41,155 bases of DNA from Burkholderiales bacterium Ga0077543 (lineage in GTDB: Bacteria; Pseudomonadota; Gammaproteobacteria; Burkholderiales; Burkholderiaceae_C), in NCBI GenBank assembly GCA_001464055.1, contig LNET01000067.1:1-41155 (forward strand). The letters are read 5' to 3'. The position numbers were made by a program, and so were the translations under genes. The notes beneath the pieces are model-generated. The model was not told the DNA's origin and ran no database searches. It saw only the letters and a list, made by a program, of their open reading frames with translations. Below, piece after piece: positions 25,148 to 35,488 of this stretch. Every line of letters starts with the position of its first letter. Within the stretch, counting starts at the first letter, position 1.

Positions 25148-26548
25148 ATGCAGGCCGAGCAGAACGAGCTGATCACGCGCATCGGGCCGGGTACGGCCTG
25201 CGGTGCGCTCTTGCGCCAGTACTGGCAACCGGTGGCCCTGCTCGCCGAATTCGATGCCGCGCTCGACCCGCGCATGGCGCTTCGCCCCTTGAAGGCGGTG
25301 CGGGTGCTGGGCCAGGAATTCATCCTGTTCCGCGACGACCTGGGCCGCTGGGGTCTGCTGGACCGCGACTGCCCGCATCGCGGTGCCGATCTCGCCTATG
25401 CGCGCCATGAAGGCGACGGTGTGCGCTGCCCTTTCCACGGCTGGAAGTTCGACGCCACCGGCCGCTGCCTGGAGACCCCCGCCGAACCCGTCGGCAGCAA
25501 ACTGTGCGACCGCGTCCAGCAGACCAGCTACCCGGTTCTCGAGCGCGGCGGCGTGCTGTTCGGCTGGTTCGGCCCGGTGGGCAAGGCACCGCCATTTCCG
25601 GGCTTCGACTGCTTCAACGCACCCGACACGCATGTGTTCGCCTTCAAGGGCCTGTGGCACTGCAACTGGCTGCAGGCCTTCGAAGTGGGGCTGGACCCGG
25701 CCCACACCTCGTTCCTGCATCGCTTCCTGAACGACGCTTCGCTGGACGACATCGGCAGCAACGCCGGCGGCAAGCAGTTCCGCAGCGCCAGCATCGGCCG
25801 CTTCGGCGGCGAGCAGTGGCCCATGACCCGCGTGATGCGCGAATTCCACCGGCCCGACATCAGCTTCGACAAGCGCCCCTGGGGCCTGCAGATCACCACG
25901 CTGCGACCGATGACGCCGGACCTGACGCATGTGCGCATCACCCAGGGCATCTTTCCCTGCACCTTCGTCATTCCGCTGTCGGCCACGCTCACCATCACGC
26001 AGATGCACGTGCCGGTGGACGACACGCACACCTACTGGTATTCGTTCTTCACGAGCTTTGCCGAGCCGGTCGACAAAGCGGCCATGCGCGAGCAGCGGGC
26101 CCGCTTCATCTCGCTGCCCGACTACCTGCCGAAGGCCGGCCGTCAGAATCACTGGGGCTACGACCCCGAGGAACAGCGCAGCAGCACCTTCCTGGGCATG
26201 GGCGAAGACGACATCAACGTGCACGACCAGTGGGCCGTGGAAAGCATGGGGCCGATTCAGGACCGCACCCGTGAACACCTGGGCACCAGCGACAAGGTGA
26301 TCATGGCCAACCGCCGCATGCTGCTGGCCGCGATCGACGCGGTGCGGGCGGGCCAGGTGGCACCGGGCATCGCCGACCCGGCACTGGCCGGGGCCATGAC
26401 CGGCCCGGACACGGTGGACGGCATCGCACCCGCCGGCACCTGGGGCACATGGTGGCAGGCGCAGGTGCAGGCCAGGCGCCAGGCCACGCCCTGGGCCGAC
26501 CCGGTGCAGCCCGAAACATCGGCACCTGCCGCCCCGCAAGGCGCATGA
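25148..26548 (+). CDS. Rieske non-heme iron oxygenase, alpha-type subunit
   Basis: A 466-residue oxygenase that should hydroxylate an aromatic or amine substrate with O2 and two electrons. The Rieske 2Fe-2S ligands are C75-P-H77 and C94-P-F-H97 with the usual 16-residue spacing. The mononuclear iron site is visible as EVGLDPAHTSFLH (H186, H191). The ATG at 25148 gives MQAEQNELITRIGPGTACG, the common start of phthalate-dioxygenase-like single-subunit oxygenases; the open frame further upstream is intergenic. No small (beta) subunit or FAD reductase is encoded nearby; the ferredoxin at 28050 may be the electron donor. It overlaps the GS-like gene by 4 bases (ATGA). Confidence 0.92.
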   Translation: MQAEQNELITRIGPGTACGALLRQYWQPVALLAEFDAALDPRMALRPLKAVRVLGQEFILFRDDLGRWGLLDRDCPHRGADLAYARHEGDGVRCPFHGWKFDATGRCLETPAEPVGSKLCDRVQQTSYPVLERGGVLFGWFGPVGKAPPFPGFDCFNAPDTHVFAFKGLWHCNWLQAFEVGLDPAHTSFLHRFLNDASLDDIGSNAGGKQFRSASIGRFGGEQWPMTRVMREFHRPDISFDKRPWGLQITTLRPMTPDLTHVRITQGIFPCTFVIPLSATLTITQMHVPVDDTHTYWYSFFTSFAEPVDKAAMREQRARFISLPDYLPKAGRQNHWGYDPEEQRSSTFLGMGEDDINVHDQWAVESMGPIQDRTREHLGTSDKVIMANRRMLLAAIDAVRAGQVAPGIADPALAGAMTGPDTVDGIAPAGTWGTWWQAQVQARRQATPWADPVQPETSAPAAPQGA

Positions 26549-28047
26549 CAAGCAGCTTCGCGCAGCGCTGCGGCATCCACGACGCCGAGCGCGAGCGGCG
26601 GGTGCTTCAGGCCGTGCAGCGCATCGACGCCAGCGGCATCGAACTGCTGCGCGTGTCCTGGTGCGACCTGCACGGCTTTCTGCGCGGCAAGAGCCTGGTC
26701 GCTTCGGCCGCCGGGCGCGCACTGCGCGAAGGGGTGGGCATGGTCAGCACCCTGATGCTGAAGGACTCGTCTGACCGCACGGCCTTCGGCGTGTTCGAGC
26801 CGGGCGGGACTGCCAGCCTGCCGGGGTTCGGCCAGGCCAACAACCTCGTGCTGATGCCCGACCCGGACAGCCTGCGCGAACTGCCCTGGGCCGCCGGCAC
26901 GGCCTGGCTGCGCGCGCAGCCCTGGTTCCAGCACGGCTGCCCGGTGGAACTGGACACCCGTTCGGTGTTGCAGCGCGCACTCGCCCGCTTGAAGGCCGCG
27001 GGTTTCACGATGATGTGCGGGCTGGAGGTCGAGTTCCACATCTACAGCATCCGCGACGCGGGCGCGCAGCTCGATCCGGGCCAGGCCGCCTGGCCGGGCG
27101 AGCCGCCGTCCTCGCTGTCGATGATCCATCCTGGCTACAGCCTGCTCAACGAGGTCTGGATCGACATGGCCGACGAGCCCTTGCGCATCGTGCAGCGCAC
27201 GGCCCAGGCGCTGGGGCTGCCGCTGCTGTCGCTGGAACTGGAGTTCGGCCCGTCGCAGGTCGAGGCGGTGTTCGACGCCACCGACGCCTTGACCGCGGCC
27301 GACAACATGGTGCTCTTTCGCAACGCCACGAAGATGGCGCTGCAGCGGGCCGGCTACCACTCCAGCTTCGTCTGCCGGCCGCCGTTTCCGAACGTCATGT
27401 CCAGCGGCTGGCACCTGCACCAGTCGCTGCTGGAATCGGGCAGCGGCCGCCCGGCGTTCATGCGCGACGCACCCGCCGCCGGCAGCACGCCCATGGACGC
27501 AGCGCATGCGCTGTCCGACACCGGCCAGCACTACCTGGCGGGGCTGCTGGCGCATGCCGGCGGGATGGCGGCGTTCTGCACTCCCACCATCAACGGCTAC
27601 GGTCGCTTCAAGCCCCATGCGCTGGCGCCGCAGTCGGCCGTCTGGGGCCGCGACAACCGCGGTGCGATGTTGCGCGTGGTGGGCGACTGCGGCGACGATG
27701 CCACCCGTATCGAAAACCGCATTGGCGAGCCCGCGGCCAACCCCTACCTCTACATGGCCTCGCAGGTGCATGCCGGGCTGGACGGCCTGGAGCGCCAGCT
27801 GCGGCCGCCGTCCGCGACACAGGCGCCGTATGCGCCGGACGCGACGGCCGAGCCGGGGGCGACCGGCATTCCCGCCACGCTGGAAGCCGCCCTGCGCTGC
27901 CTGGACGCCGACCGGGCCTTGCGGGCGGGTTTCGGCGACGCCTTCGTCGACTACTTCCTGCGCATCAAGCAGTCTGAAGTGGCGCGCCACGCCGCGGCGG
28001 CCGACCCCGAAGAATTCCAGCGGCGCGAATACTTCAGCAGGCTTTGA
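26545..28047 (+). CDS. Glutamine-synthetase-like ligase (possible gamma-glutamyl-amine synthetase)
   Basis: A 500-residue member of the glutamine synthetase family. The N-terminal beta-grasp segment reads LLRVSWCDLHGFLRGKSL. The catalytic core has GLEVEFHIY (metal-binding Glu), EFGPSQVEAVF, SGWHLHQSLL (the conserved His), NGYGRFKPHALAP and RIENRIGEPAANPYLYMA. It lacks the adenylylation Tyr region of GlnA. Such relatives (PuuA, IpuC, the aniline-pathway TdnQ/AtdA1) join glutamate to an amine with ATP. Here it is translationally coupled between a Rieske oxygenase and a ferredoxin, so glutamylation of an amine before or after oxidation is a reasonable inference. The substrate is unknown. Confidence 0.88.
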   Translation: MTSSFAQRCGIHDAERERRVLQAVQRIDASGIELLRVSWCDLHGFLRGKSLVASAAGRALREGVGMVSTLMLKDSSDRTAFGVFEPGGTASLPGFGQANNLVLMPDPDSLRELPWAAGTAWLRAQPWFQHGCPVELDTRSVLQRALARLKAAGFTMMCGLEVEFHIYSIRDAGAQLDPGQAAWPGEPPSSLSMIHPGYSLLNEVWIDMADEPLRIVQRTAQALGLPLLSLELEFGPSQVEAVFDATDALTAADNMVLFRNATKMALQRAGYHSSFVCRPPFPNVMSSGWHLHQSLLESGSGRPAFMRDAPAAGSTPMDAAHALSDTGQHYLAGLLAHAGGMAAFCTPTINGYGRFKPHALAPQSAVWGRDNRGAMLRVVGDCGDDATRIENRIGEPAANPYLYMASQVHAGLDGLERQLRPPSATQAPYAPDATAEPGATGIPATLEAALRCLDADRALRAGFGDAFVDYFLRIKQSEVARHAAAADPEEFQRREYFSRL

Positions 28048-28049
28048 AC

Positions 28050-28385
28050 ATGGTGACGATCCGATTCATCTCCGCGCAGACCGGCGCGGCCCCGCGTGTG
28101 CACGATGTTCAGGCCCGTGCCGGCCAGACCCTGATGCAGGTGGCGGTAGGCGCCGGCCTGGACGCCATCGCGGCCGATTGCGGCGGCACCCTCAGCTGCG
28201 CCACCTGCCATGTCTATGTGGCGCCGGAATGGATGGCCAGGCTGCCCGAGCCCACCGACGAGGAACGCGGCATGCTCGAGTTCACGGCAGCAGTGCGCCG
28301 GGACGGCAGCCGACTGAGCTGCCAGATCACGGTGGCCCCGGCGCTGGACGGGCTGACGGTGGAGCTGCCCGACCGCCAGTACTGA
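28050..28385 (+). CDS. 2Fe-2S ferredoxin (plant/adrenodoxin-type fold)
   Basis: A 111-residue electron carrier. The four cluster cysteines are C44, C50, C53 and C91, spaced as C-x5-C-x2-C...C, with DCGGTLSCATCHVYV around the first three. The xCATCHVYV and later LSCQI patterns are closest to adrenodoxin/putidaredoxin-type ferredoxins. I chose the ATG at 28050; a TTG two codons upstream overlaps the preceding stop and is also possible. It is third in the operon and probably passes electrons to the Rieske oxygenase. The matching reductase must be encoded elsewhere. Confidence 0.92.
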   Translation: MVTIRFISAQTGAAPRVHDVQARAGQTLMQVAVGAGLDAIAADCGGTLSCATCHVYVAPEWMARLPEPTDEERGMLEFTAAVRRDGSRLSCQITVAPALDGLTVELPDRQY

Positions 28386-28386
28386 C

Positions 28387-28635
28387 CCTGCTGGGCCGGG
28401 CCCTGGCCCTGCAGCCGTTACCCGACGTTCCCACGGGGATCGGAACCCGGATCAGTCGGCCTTCGCACCCGAGTCCATCGATGATGCTTGCCTGCTTCGC
28501 CAGCTTCGCCCCGATGAAGGCCCTTGACGCGGTTGGGGGCATGAGATCGAACTGGATTCCGCAAGCGACGAAACAGTCGTGAATGGCGGGCGAGGCGATG
28601 GCCCGTGCGGACTTGACGCAGAGTTCCCGCGCCAT
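28387..28635 (-). pseudogene. Possible C-terminal remnant of a TctC/Bug-type receptor
   Basis: An open minus-strand stretch reads as helix-rich protein: CVKSARAIASPAIHDCF, then VACGIQFDLMPPTASRAFIG and AKLAKQASIIDGLG. This pattern (alanine-rich helix, 'ASP' turn, residue swap around 'G', then a last helix) recalls the tail of tripartite tricarboxylate receptor proteins (ALASPEV-R-LAALG ... F-AEI-KW-KVI). There is no plausible full gene and the C-terminal end degenerates into arginine-rich shadow. It lies 28 bases downstream of the DAHP synthase stop. The match is by eye and weak; a short unrelated hypothetical protein is the alternative. Confidence 0.25.
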
Positions 28636-28662
28636 CGGGCGCAGGTCGTCTGTCAGGGGTGT

Positions 28663-29778
28663 TCAGCGTCGGCGACGCGTGCGCACCGCCGCAGCCAGCT
28701 CGTGCAGCACCGGCAGCGTCTGCTCGAACCCCAGGCAGGCATCGGTGATCGACACGCCGCGCTTCAGCGGCAGCCCGGGCACCAGGTCCTGGCGGCCGGG
28801 TTCCAGGTGGCTTTCGATCATCACGCCGACAATGCGCCCGTCCCCGGCCGCCATCTGCGCCGCGACATCGCGCGCCACGTCCACCTGCGCCGCGAACTGC
28901 TTGCGGCTGTTGCCGTGCGACAGGTCGATCATCACGCGTTCTGGCAGCCCGGCCTTGCGCAGCAGTTCGCAGGTGGCGGCCACGCCAGCGGCGTCGAAGT
29001 TGGGCGCCTTGCCACCGCGCAGGATGACGTGGCAGTCGGCGTTGCCGCGGGTTTCGAAGATGGCGGCCATGCCCATCTTCGTCATGCCCATGAAGGCATG
29101 CGGCGCCCGCGCGGCGAGGATGGCGTCGGCCGCCACCTGCAGGCTGCCGTCGGTGCCGTTCTTGAAACCCACCGGGCAGCTCAGGCCCGACGCCAGCTGG
29201 CGGTGGCTCTGGCTTTCGGTGGTGCGCGCGCCGATGGCCCCCCAGCTCACCAGGTCGCTGATGAACTGCGGGCTCAGCAAGTCCAGGAACTCGGTGCCGG
29301 TGGGCAGGCCCATGGCCGTCAGTTCCAGCAGCAGCCGGCGCGCGCGCTCCAGGCCTTCGTTGATGGCGAAGCTGCCGTCCAGGTGGGGGTCGTTGATGTA
29401 GCCCTTCCAGCCGACCGTGGTGCGCGGCTTCTCGAAGTAGGTCCGCATCACGACGAGCAGCTCGGCCTGCAGCGCGTCGGCCGCGGCCTTCAGGCGCCGG
29501 CCGTAATCGATGGCCTGGTCGTGGTCGTGGATCGAGCAGGGACCGACGACGACGACGAGCCGGTCGTCGCGGCCATGCAGCACGTCGGCGATGCAGCGGC
29601 GGCTGTCTTCCACCAAGGCCAGCGTGTCGGCCTGCACGGGCACCCTTTCCTGCAGCAGCGCGGGTGTCATCAGCGGGCGCACCGCGCCGATGCGCACGTC
29701 GTCGATGCGGGTGGTGTCCAGCGTGCTGTCGCGCACGCCCACTTCCTGGTCGTGGCGGGGGTCGTCGATTCGGTTCAT
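28663..29778 (-). CDS. 3-deoxy-7-phosphoheptulonate (DAHP) synthase, class I
   Basis: This enzyme condenses phosphoenolpyruvate and erythrose-4-phosphate, the first step of the shikimate pathway. It has 371 residues from the ATG at 29778 (MNRIDDPRH); a GTG 18 bases upstream is less likely. Class I AroF/G/H motifs are clear: VVVVGPCSIHD, MRTYFEKPRTTVGWKG, GFKNGTDGS, HVILRGG, VMIDLSHGNSRK and IVGVMIESHL. Which aromatic amino acid inhibits it cannot be told from the sequence with confidence. It stands alone, with no other shikimate gene in the window, between gene relics on both sides. Confidence 0.96.
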   Translation of the reverse strand: MNRIDDPRHDQEVGVRDSTLDTTRIDDVRIGAVRPLMTPALLQERVPVQADTLALVEDSRRCIADVLHGRDDRLVVVVGPCSIHDHDQAIDYGRRLKAAADALQAELLVVMRTYFEKPRTTVGWKGYINDPHLDGSFAINEGLERARRLLLELTAMGLPTGTEFLDLLSPQFISDLVSWGAIGARTTESQSHRQLASGLSCPVGFKNGTDGSLQVAADAILAARAPHAFMGMTKMGMAAIFETRGNADCHVILRGGKAPNFDAAGVAATCELLRKAGLPERVMIDLSHGNSRKQFAAQVDVARDVAAQMAAGDGRIVGVMIESHLEPGRQDLVPGLPLKRGVSITDACLGFEQTLPVLHELAAAVRTRRRR

Positions 29779-30007
29779 GCCGGGATTGTCGGGCACGGTC
29801 GGGGAGGTGTTGCGCCAGACCAGCGGCCTTGGCGCATGAGCGCCGACAAGGGCTATGCGACGGCAGCGTCACCGAACCCTCTCGCAGGTCGTGCAGAACT
29901 TGCTACGGCCGGCCAGGCGCCGCTTCGAACTTGTTGGCGTGGCCGCGCATGGCTTCCATCAGGCCAGATGGCTGCGAAGCTTCGCCGGGTCAGCATCGGC
30001 TCGCGGC

Positions 30008-30345
30008 CGGGCAGGTCTTGCGAGGAAGGCCGGCCTGTCGACGATCCTGCGCCTGCAGGGCTCGCGCCATGCGCCGGCGCCTGCAGCTGATCTTACAGGT
30101 CCCGTCTTCGGGCCTGAACCCGCGCTGAAAGCTGCTGGGCAGGGTGGCCGAGCGCGCTGCGCGAACAAGGCTTGGCCAAGAGCGGCGAGGGCCTGCGCCA
30201 ACAGGTGGACGCGCTGTTGCTGCAGGTGGGGCTGGCGGCTTCTGGCGTCGACAAGTTCCCGCATCCGTTCAGCGGTCGCCAGCGCCAGTGCCAGTGCCAG
30301 TGCCAGTGCCAGTGCCAGTGCCAGCACCGAGCGGCCTGCACTCAA
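30008..30345 (+). pseudogene. Decayed oligopeptide/dipeptide ABC-transporter ATPase (DppF/OppF-like)
   Basis: Three segments in order match a peptide-ABC ATPase but lie in different frames. First is a worn Walker-A-like ARKAGLSTILRL (near 30018-30055). Second is the Q-loop region RRRLQLILQVPSSGLNPR (from 30069, ended by TGA at 30126), where intact proteins read LQLIFQDPYASLNPR. Third is ALREQGLAKSGEGLRQQVDA ... LLLQVGLAASGVDKFPHPFSG (from about 30154), where intact proteins have VGL-YPHEFSGGQRQR. The signature breaks into a (CCAGTG)6 microsatellite exactly at the QRQ codons and Walker B is absent. Frameshift, stop and missing parts make it a clear relic; the rest of a transporter operon is not present. 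Confidence 0.65.
30285..30320 (+). repeat. Hexanucleotide microsatellite (CCAGTG)6
   Basis: Six perfect CCAGTG units flanked by variant units CCAGCG (30279-30284) and CCAGCA (30321-30326). The variant on the left encodes the QRQ of the ABC signature relic, so the array seems to have expanded from those codons. Confidence 0.9.
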
Positions 30346-30574
30346 GACCTTCCTGGGGCGTGAAGGTCAAGGTGCGACGGGCCCGCCACGCCGTGGAAAA
30401 GGCCCGCGTCCAGCCATGAGCGTGCCGGCACAGGTCGAGGAAAGCCGCACGGTATCTTCGCATCGTCCGTGTCGCCGCGCAGGATCTCCCGGCTCGGTGA
30501 GGACCCCGGAGCTTGCGGATCGCTGCGAAGGCGGCTCGCTGGTCGGCATGACGGGCACACGAGGGCCTGTTCGT

Positions 30575-31261
30575 TCAGGCCTGGTCAGCCCGGCGCCGCT
30601 TGACGGCCACGGCCACCCCCGCGAAGCCAGCGAGCAGCAGGGCCACCGTCGATGGTTCCGGCACGACTCCCGCGGTGCGAACGACCGCGTCGACCAGCAG
30701 CGATTCGTACAAACGGTCATACGGTCCGAAAAGGCCACCGTCCACCGCATGGATGGCCAGCACGTTGTTGCCGTTCACCAGATGCGACGAGAAATCGATG
30801 AAGTGCGGGACATCGGCAAAACCGCCACTGACGTCGGTGTAGACGAGGTTGCCGTTGACGTAGAACTCGAAGTCGTCGTCCACAAACACGATCGCGTGGG
30901 CAAACTGAACGAAGGCGCCGCTGGAAAGGTCCAGGGAGAACCCACGCCGGTACCAGGTCTCGATGGCGCCGTTGGTACCGTCGGACAGCGCCAACGGATC
31001 GTGCCAGATCCTCTGCGCCGATGTCCCTGCAATCAGGTTGCTGACGGGCTGGGGGCTGGGATACGGCGCTCGGGCCTGGCTCCAGCCCGAGTCGTCGAAT
31101 CCCGGTGTGAACCAGCCGGGTTGCAGCGTCGCGGTGGACTTCCAACTGCCGTCGCTGACGATGCTGAGGGCGGTGGTGGTGGCGGCCGAACTGGCGCAGG
31201 CAAGGGCGCCGAGGATGCCGGCCACGGCAAGAGACCGGATCGTGTTCAAGGGGAGGTTCAT
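30575..31261 (-). CDS. PEP-CTERM sorted exported protein
   Basis: A 228-residue secreted protein. The ATG at 31261 is preceded by AGGAG at proper spacing and gives the signal peptide MNLPLNTIRSLAVAGILGA followed by LACASSA. The middle contains a beta-rich domain with SFDDSGW-like GFDDSGWSQA and FVQFAHAIVFVDDDFEFYVNG, recalling carbohydrate-binding galactose-like domains. The C terminus is a textbook PEP-CTERM tag: VPEPSTVALLLAGFAGVAVAV then KRRRADQA. Such proteins are processed by exosortase (EpsH/XrtA) in biofilm-forming betaproteobacteria; no exosortase is in the window. A GGCCTG/CAGGCC hairpin (30564-30581) overlaps its stop codon. The function is unknown. Confidence 0.88.
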   Translation of the reverse strand: MNLPLNTIRSLAVAGILGALACASSAATTTALSIVSDGSWKSTATLQPGWFTPGFDDSGWSQARAPYPSPQPVSNLIAGTSAQRIWHDPLALSDGTNGAIETWYRRGFSLDLSSGAFVQFAHAIVFVDDDFEFYVNGNLVYTDVSGGFADVPHFIDFSSHLVNGNNVLAIHAVDGGLFGPYDRLYESLLVDAVVRTAGVVPEPSTVALLLAGFAGVAVAVKRRRADQA

Positions 31262-31366
31262 GAAGGCTCCTGGATGCTGTCTGGCGAGGGTGCTGGCCGA
31301 GTCGAAGCTTGCTCCGTACCGGGCGGCGGGCTCACCCCTTCCAAAGGATCCCGCCACGCTGGTACG

Positions 31367-31540
31367 TTAGGAGCCCGAACCCGCACACGATTGAGCAAAC
31401 TCAACGGCTGGTGCAGCCGACGTCGCCAGCTCGATCGCCAGCCCCGTGCCGCCGCCTTCGGCACCGGCCACGCGCAGGGCGCCGCCGAATGCCCGCATGT
31501 GTTGCTTCAAACCCAGGCCTGAGAGTTCAAGCCAAGGGGA
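31367..31540 (-). pseudogene. C-terminal remnant of a sensor histidine kinase
   Basis: The minus-strand frame ending at TAA (31369-31367) reads ELSGLGLKQHMRAFGGAL, RVAGAEGGGTGLAIELA and a short tail. GLGL (G2 box), the GG turn and GGGT are the end of the HATPase_c ATP-binding domain of histidine kinases. About 45 residues survive; there is no start and nothing upstream but the chemoreceptor fragment. It is too short to be functional. Confidence 0.5.
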
Positions 31541-31550
31541 AAGCCTCGCC

Positions 31551-31711
31551 TCAGTGCTGCGGCGCCAGCTTGACCACCTGGCCTACCACGGCGCCACCCT
31601 GCGCGGCCACGGCCGACGCGTTCTGCGCCAGCTGATTGGCCTGCTTGGCGCTTTCGGCGTTGTTGCGCACGCGGCCCACCACGCGGGCCAGGCTCTGCTG
31701 CATGTCGGCCA
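31551..31711 (-). pseudogene. Chemoreceptor (MCP) fragment with internal deletions
   Basis: The frame reads ADMQQSLARVVGRVRNNAE, then SAKQANQLAQNASAVAAQ and GGAVVGQVVKLAPQH. It is nearly identical in DNA to two separate pieces of the chemoreceptor at 39872-41044. Bases 31571-31667 match 40393-40489 and 31668-31711 match 40628-40671, with 138 bp missing between two copies of TCGGCGTTGTTGCG. The C-terminal KLAPQH joins straight to VVGQVV, where the complete gene has about 180 more residues of signalling domain. It is a relic with two deletions and no start region. Confidence 0.85.
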
Positions 31712-31787
31712 AGAAGGACCTTCTGTTGCAGTGCCCGGGCGATAGCCGGTGTCGCTGGTTCACAGGCGCATTTCGGCTGCGGTGGTG

Positions 31788-32585
31788 TCAGTGCCAGACC
31801 TGCCCGATGCGCCGCTTGGCCAGGTTCACCAGGCGCCGGTCGGATAGCAGCTGACTACGTGTCAGGCCCATCGCCAGCACATCTACATACTCGCCTGGCG
31901 GCAGCAGGAAATGCTCCTTCAGCAAACCTTCTTCACGCAGGCCCAGTCGCAGCGAGTTGTGGCGGGCCTCGATGTTCTCGCTGTAGACATAGGTGGTCAG
32001 CTTATTCAACTGCAGCAGGAAGAATGCGAAGTGGAAAACCCACAGCGACGCGAGCACACCGCGCATCGGACCCGGGTCGCGCGGGAAACCAATCGAGAAC
32101 TCCGCTCGTGCATTGGCGAGGTTGATGCTGGTCAGCGACGCGATGCCCAAGCGTTCCCCGGCACCGTCGCAAACCAGCCACTGAACGGCGCCTTGGTCCA
32201 ACGGCGGCATCTCGCCGGCCCGCTTTAGTGCCTGCGCCAGATCGCCCGCCCACGGCTGTTGCCGGTTGAATCGGCGCGCAAAGCTGGCATCAGCAAAGGC
32301 TGATGACCAGAAACCAGCGTCTTCGGCCTGGGTACGCCGCAGTCGCACCGGCCCGGCGCCCAGCGGCAACCACCACCAGGCGGCCAGGCGCAGCTGCCAA
32401 GGGCGAAGTTGCTGGCCCAGTCGGTCAGCCAGCCCCGGCTCTGTTGCACGCAGCAGGGCAATCTGGCGCAAAAGGTCATCCAGCACCCGCCGGGCCTCGT
32501 CAACGCGGCTGGCGACTGTGAGTTCCTGAAGCACTGCCAGTGCCTGCGGCAACGACATCCGCGAAGTGTGCTCAACCCCTGACAT
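31788..32585 (-). CDS. GNAT-family acetyltransferase (RimJ/RimL-like)
   Basis: A 265-residue protein. The N-terminal 80 or so residues are helical (MSLPQALAVLQELTVASRVD). The second half is a GNAT fold starting at RLRRTQAEDAGFWSSAF, with a substrate/acetyl-CoA region GERLGIASLTSINLANARAEF, SIGFPRDPGPMRG, and NKLTTYVYSENIEARHNSLRLG near the C terminus. That last motif is typical of RimJ/RimL-like N-acetyltransferases. The ATG at 32585 has GAAGGGG upstream; another ATG at 32558 is possible. It lies 170 bases downstream of the RTX gene on the same strand. It may modify a surface or secreted product, but the target is not known. Confidence 0.82.
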   Translation of the reverse strand: MSGVEHTSRMSLPQALAVLQELTVASRVDEARRVLDDLLRQIALLRATEPGLADRLGQQLRPWQLRLAAWWWLPLGAGPVRLRRTQAEDAGFWSSAFADASFARRFNRQQPWAGDLAQALKRAGEMPPLDQGAVQWLVCDGAGERLGIASLTSINLANARAEFSIGFPRDPGPMRGVLASLWVFHFAFFLLQLNKLTTYVYSENIEARHNSLRLGLREEGLLKEHFLLPPGEYVDVLAMGLTRSQLLSDRRLVNLAKRRIGQVWH

Positions 32586-32701
32586 CGACGGCCCCTTCAC
32601 GCAGCTCGGCCGCTGCTCGCCAGATTGTCGTTGCGCCGCCAGGCGAACTCGTTGCCGCCGCCTGCTGCCTGAACGTCGGCAAATACACATCCGTCGTCAG
32701 T

Positions 32702-32739
32702 CGTGCATGCGGCTGGCGATCTGAGCGGCCGCATGCACG
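32702..32739 (-). terminator. 12-bp perfect hairpin downstream of the RTX gene
   Basis: CGTGCATGCGGC (32702-32713) pairs with GCCGCATGCACG (32728-32739) around a 14-base loop. It starts 16 bases after the RTX stop codon. There is no T run, so it could be a rho-dependent stop or mRNA-stabilising hairpin between the RTX and GNAT genes. Confidence 0.5.
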
Positions 32740-32755
32740 TCTGAGCAGCCCGGCC

Positions 32756-35488
<2,733 letters not shown>

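Larger units (their letters stand above)
29779..30574. other. Gene-poor region containing an ABC-ATPase relic and a microsatellite
   Basis: About 800 bases between the DAHP synthase start and the PEP-CTERM gene. The only recognisable content is the decayed peptide-ABC ATPase (about 30008-30290) and its CCAGTG repeat; the rest (29779-29990 and 30330-30574) shows no family signature in any frame. Long frames here come from high GC. Confidence 0.6.
31262..31787. other. Region of kinase and chemoreceptor relics
   Basis: About 530 bases between the PEP-CTERM start and the end of the GNAT gene. It holds the tail of a histidine kinase (31367-31540) and a chemoreceptor fragment with internal deletions (31551-31711), both minus strand. 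The remaining 31712-31787 and 31262-31366 have no recognisable content apart from the PEP-CTERM ribosome-binding site. Confidence 0.65.

Noticed and set aside
25148..28385. Complete aniline-degradation cluster
   Set aside because: Only the Rieske alpha-type subunit and a GS-like ligase are shared in type; the beta subunit, glutaminase-like protein, reductase and ring-cleavage genes are missing.
30279..30326. Tandem repeat as a possible CRISPR or coding Trp-His / Ala-Leu repeat protein
   Set aside because: Six-base perfect tandem units without spacers are a microsatellite, and the WHWHWH or ALALAL peptides are by-products of the array in other frames.
31788..32585. HlyC-type RTX-activating acyltransferase
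   Set aside because: The protein has RimJ/RimL-like GNAT motifs and about 265 residues; it lacks the HlyC fold and its motifs.
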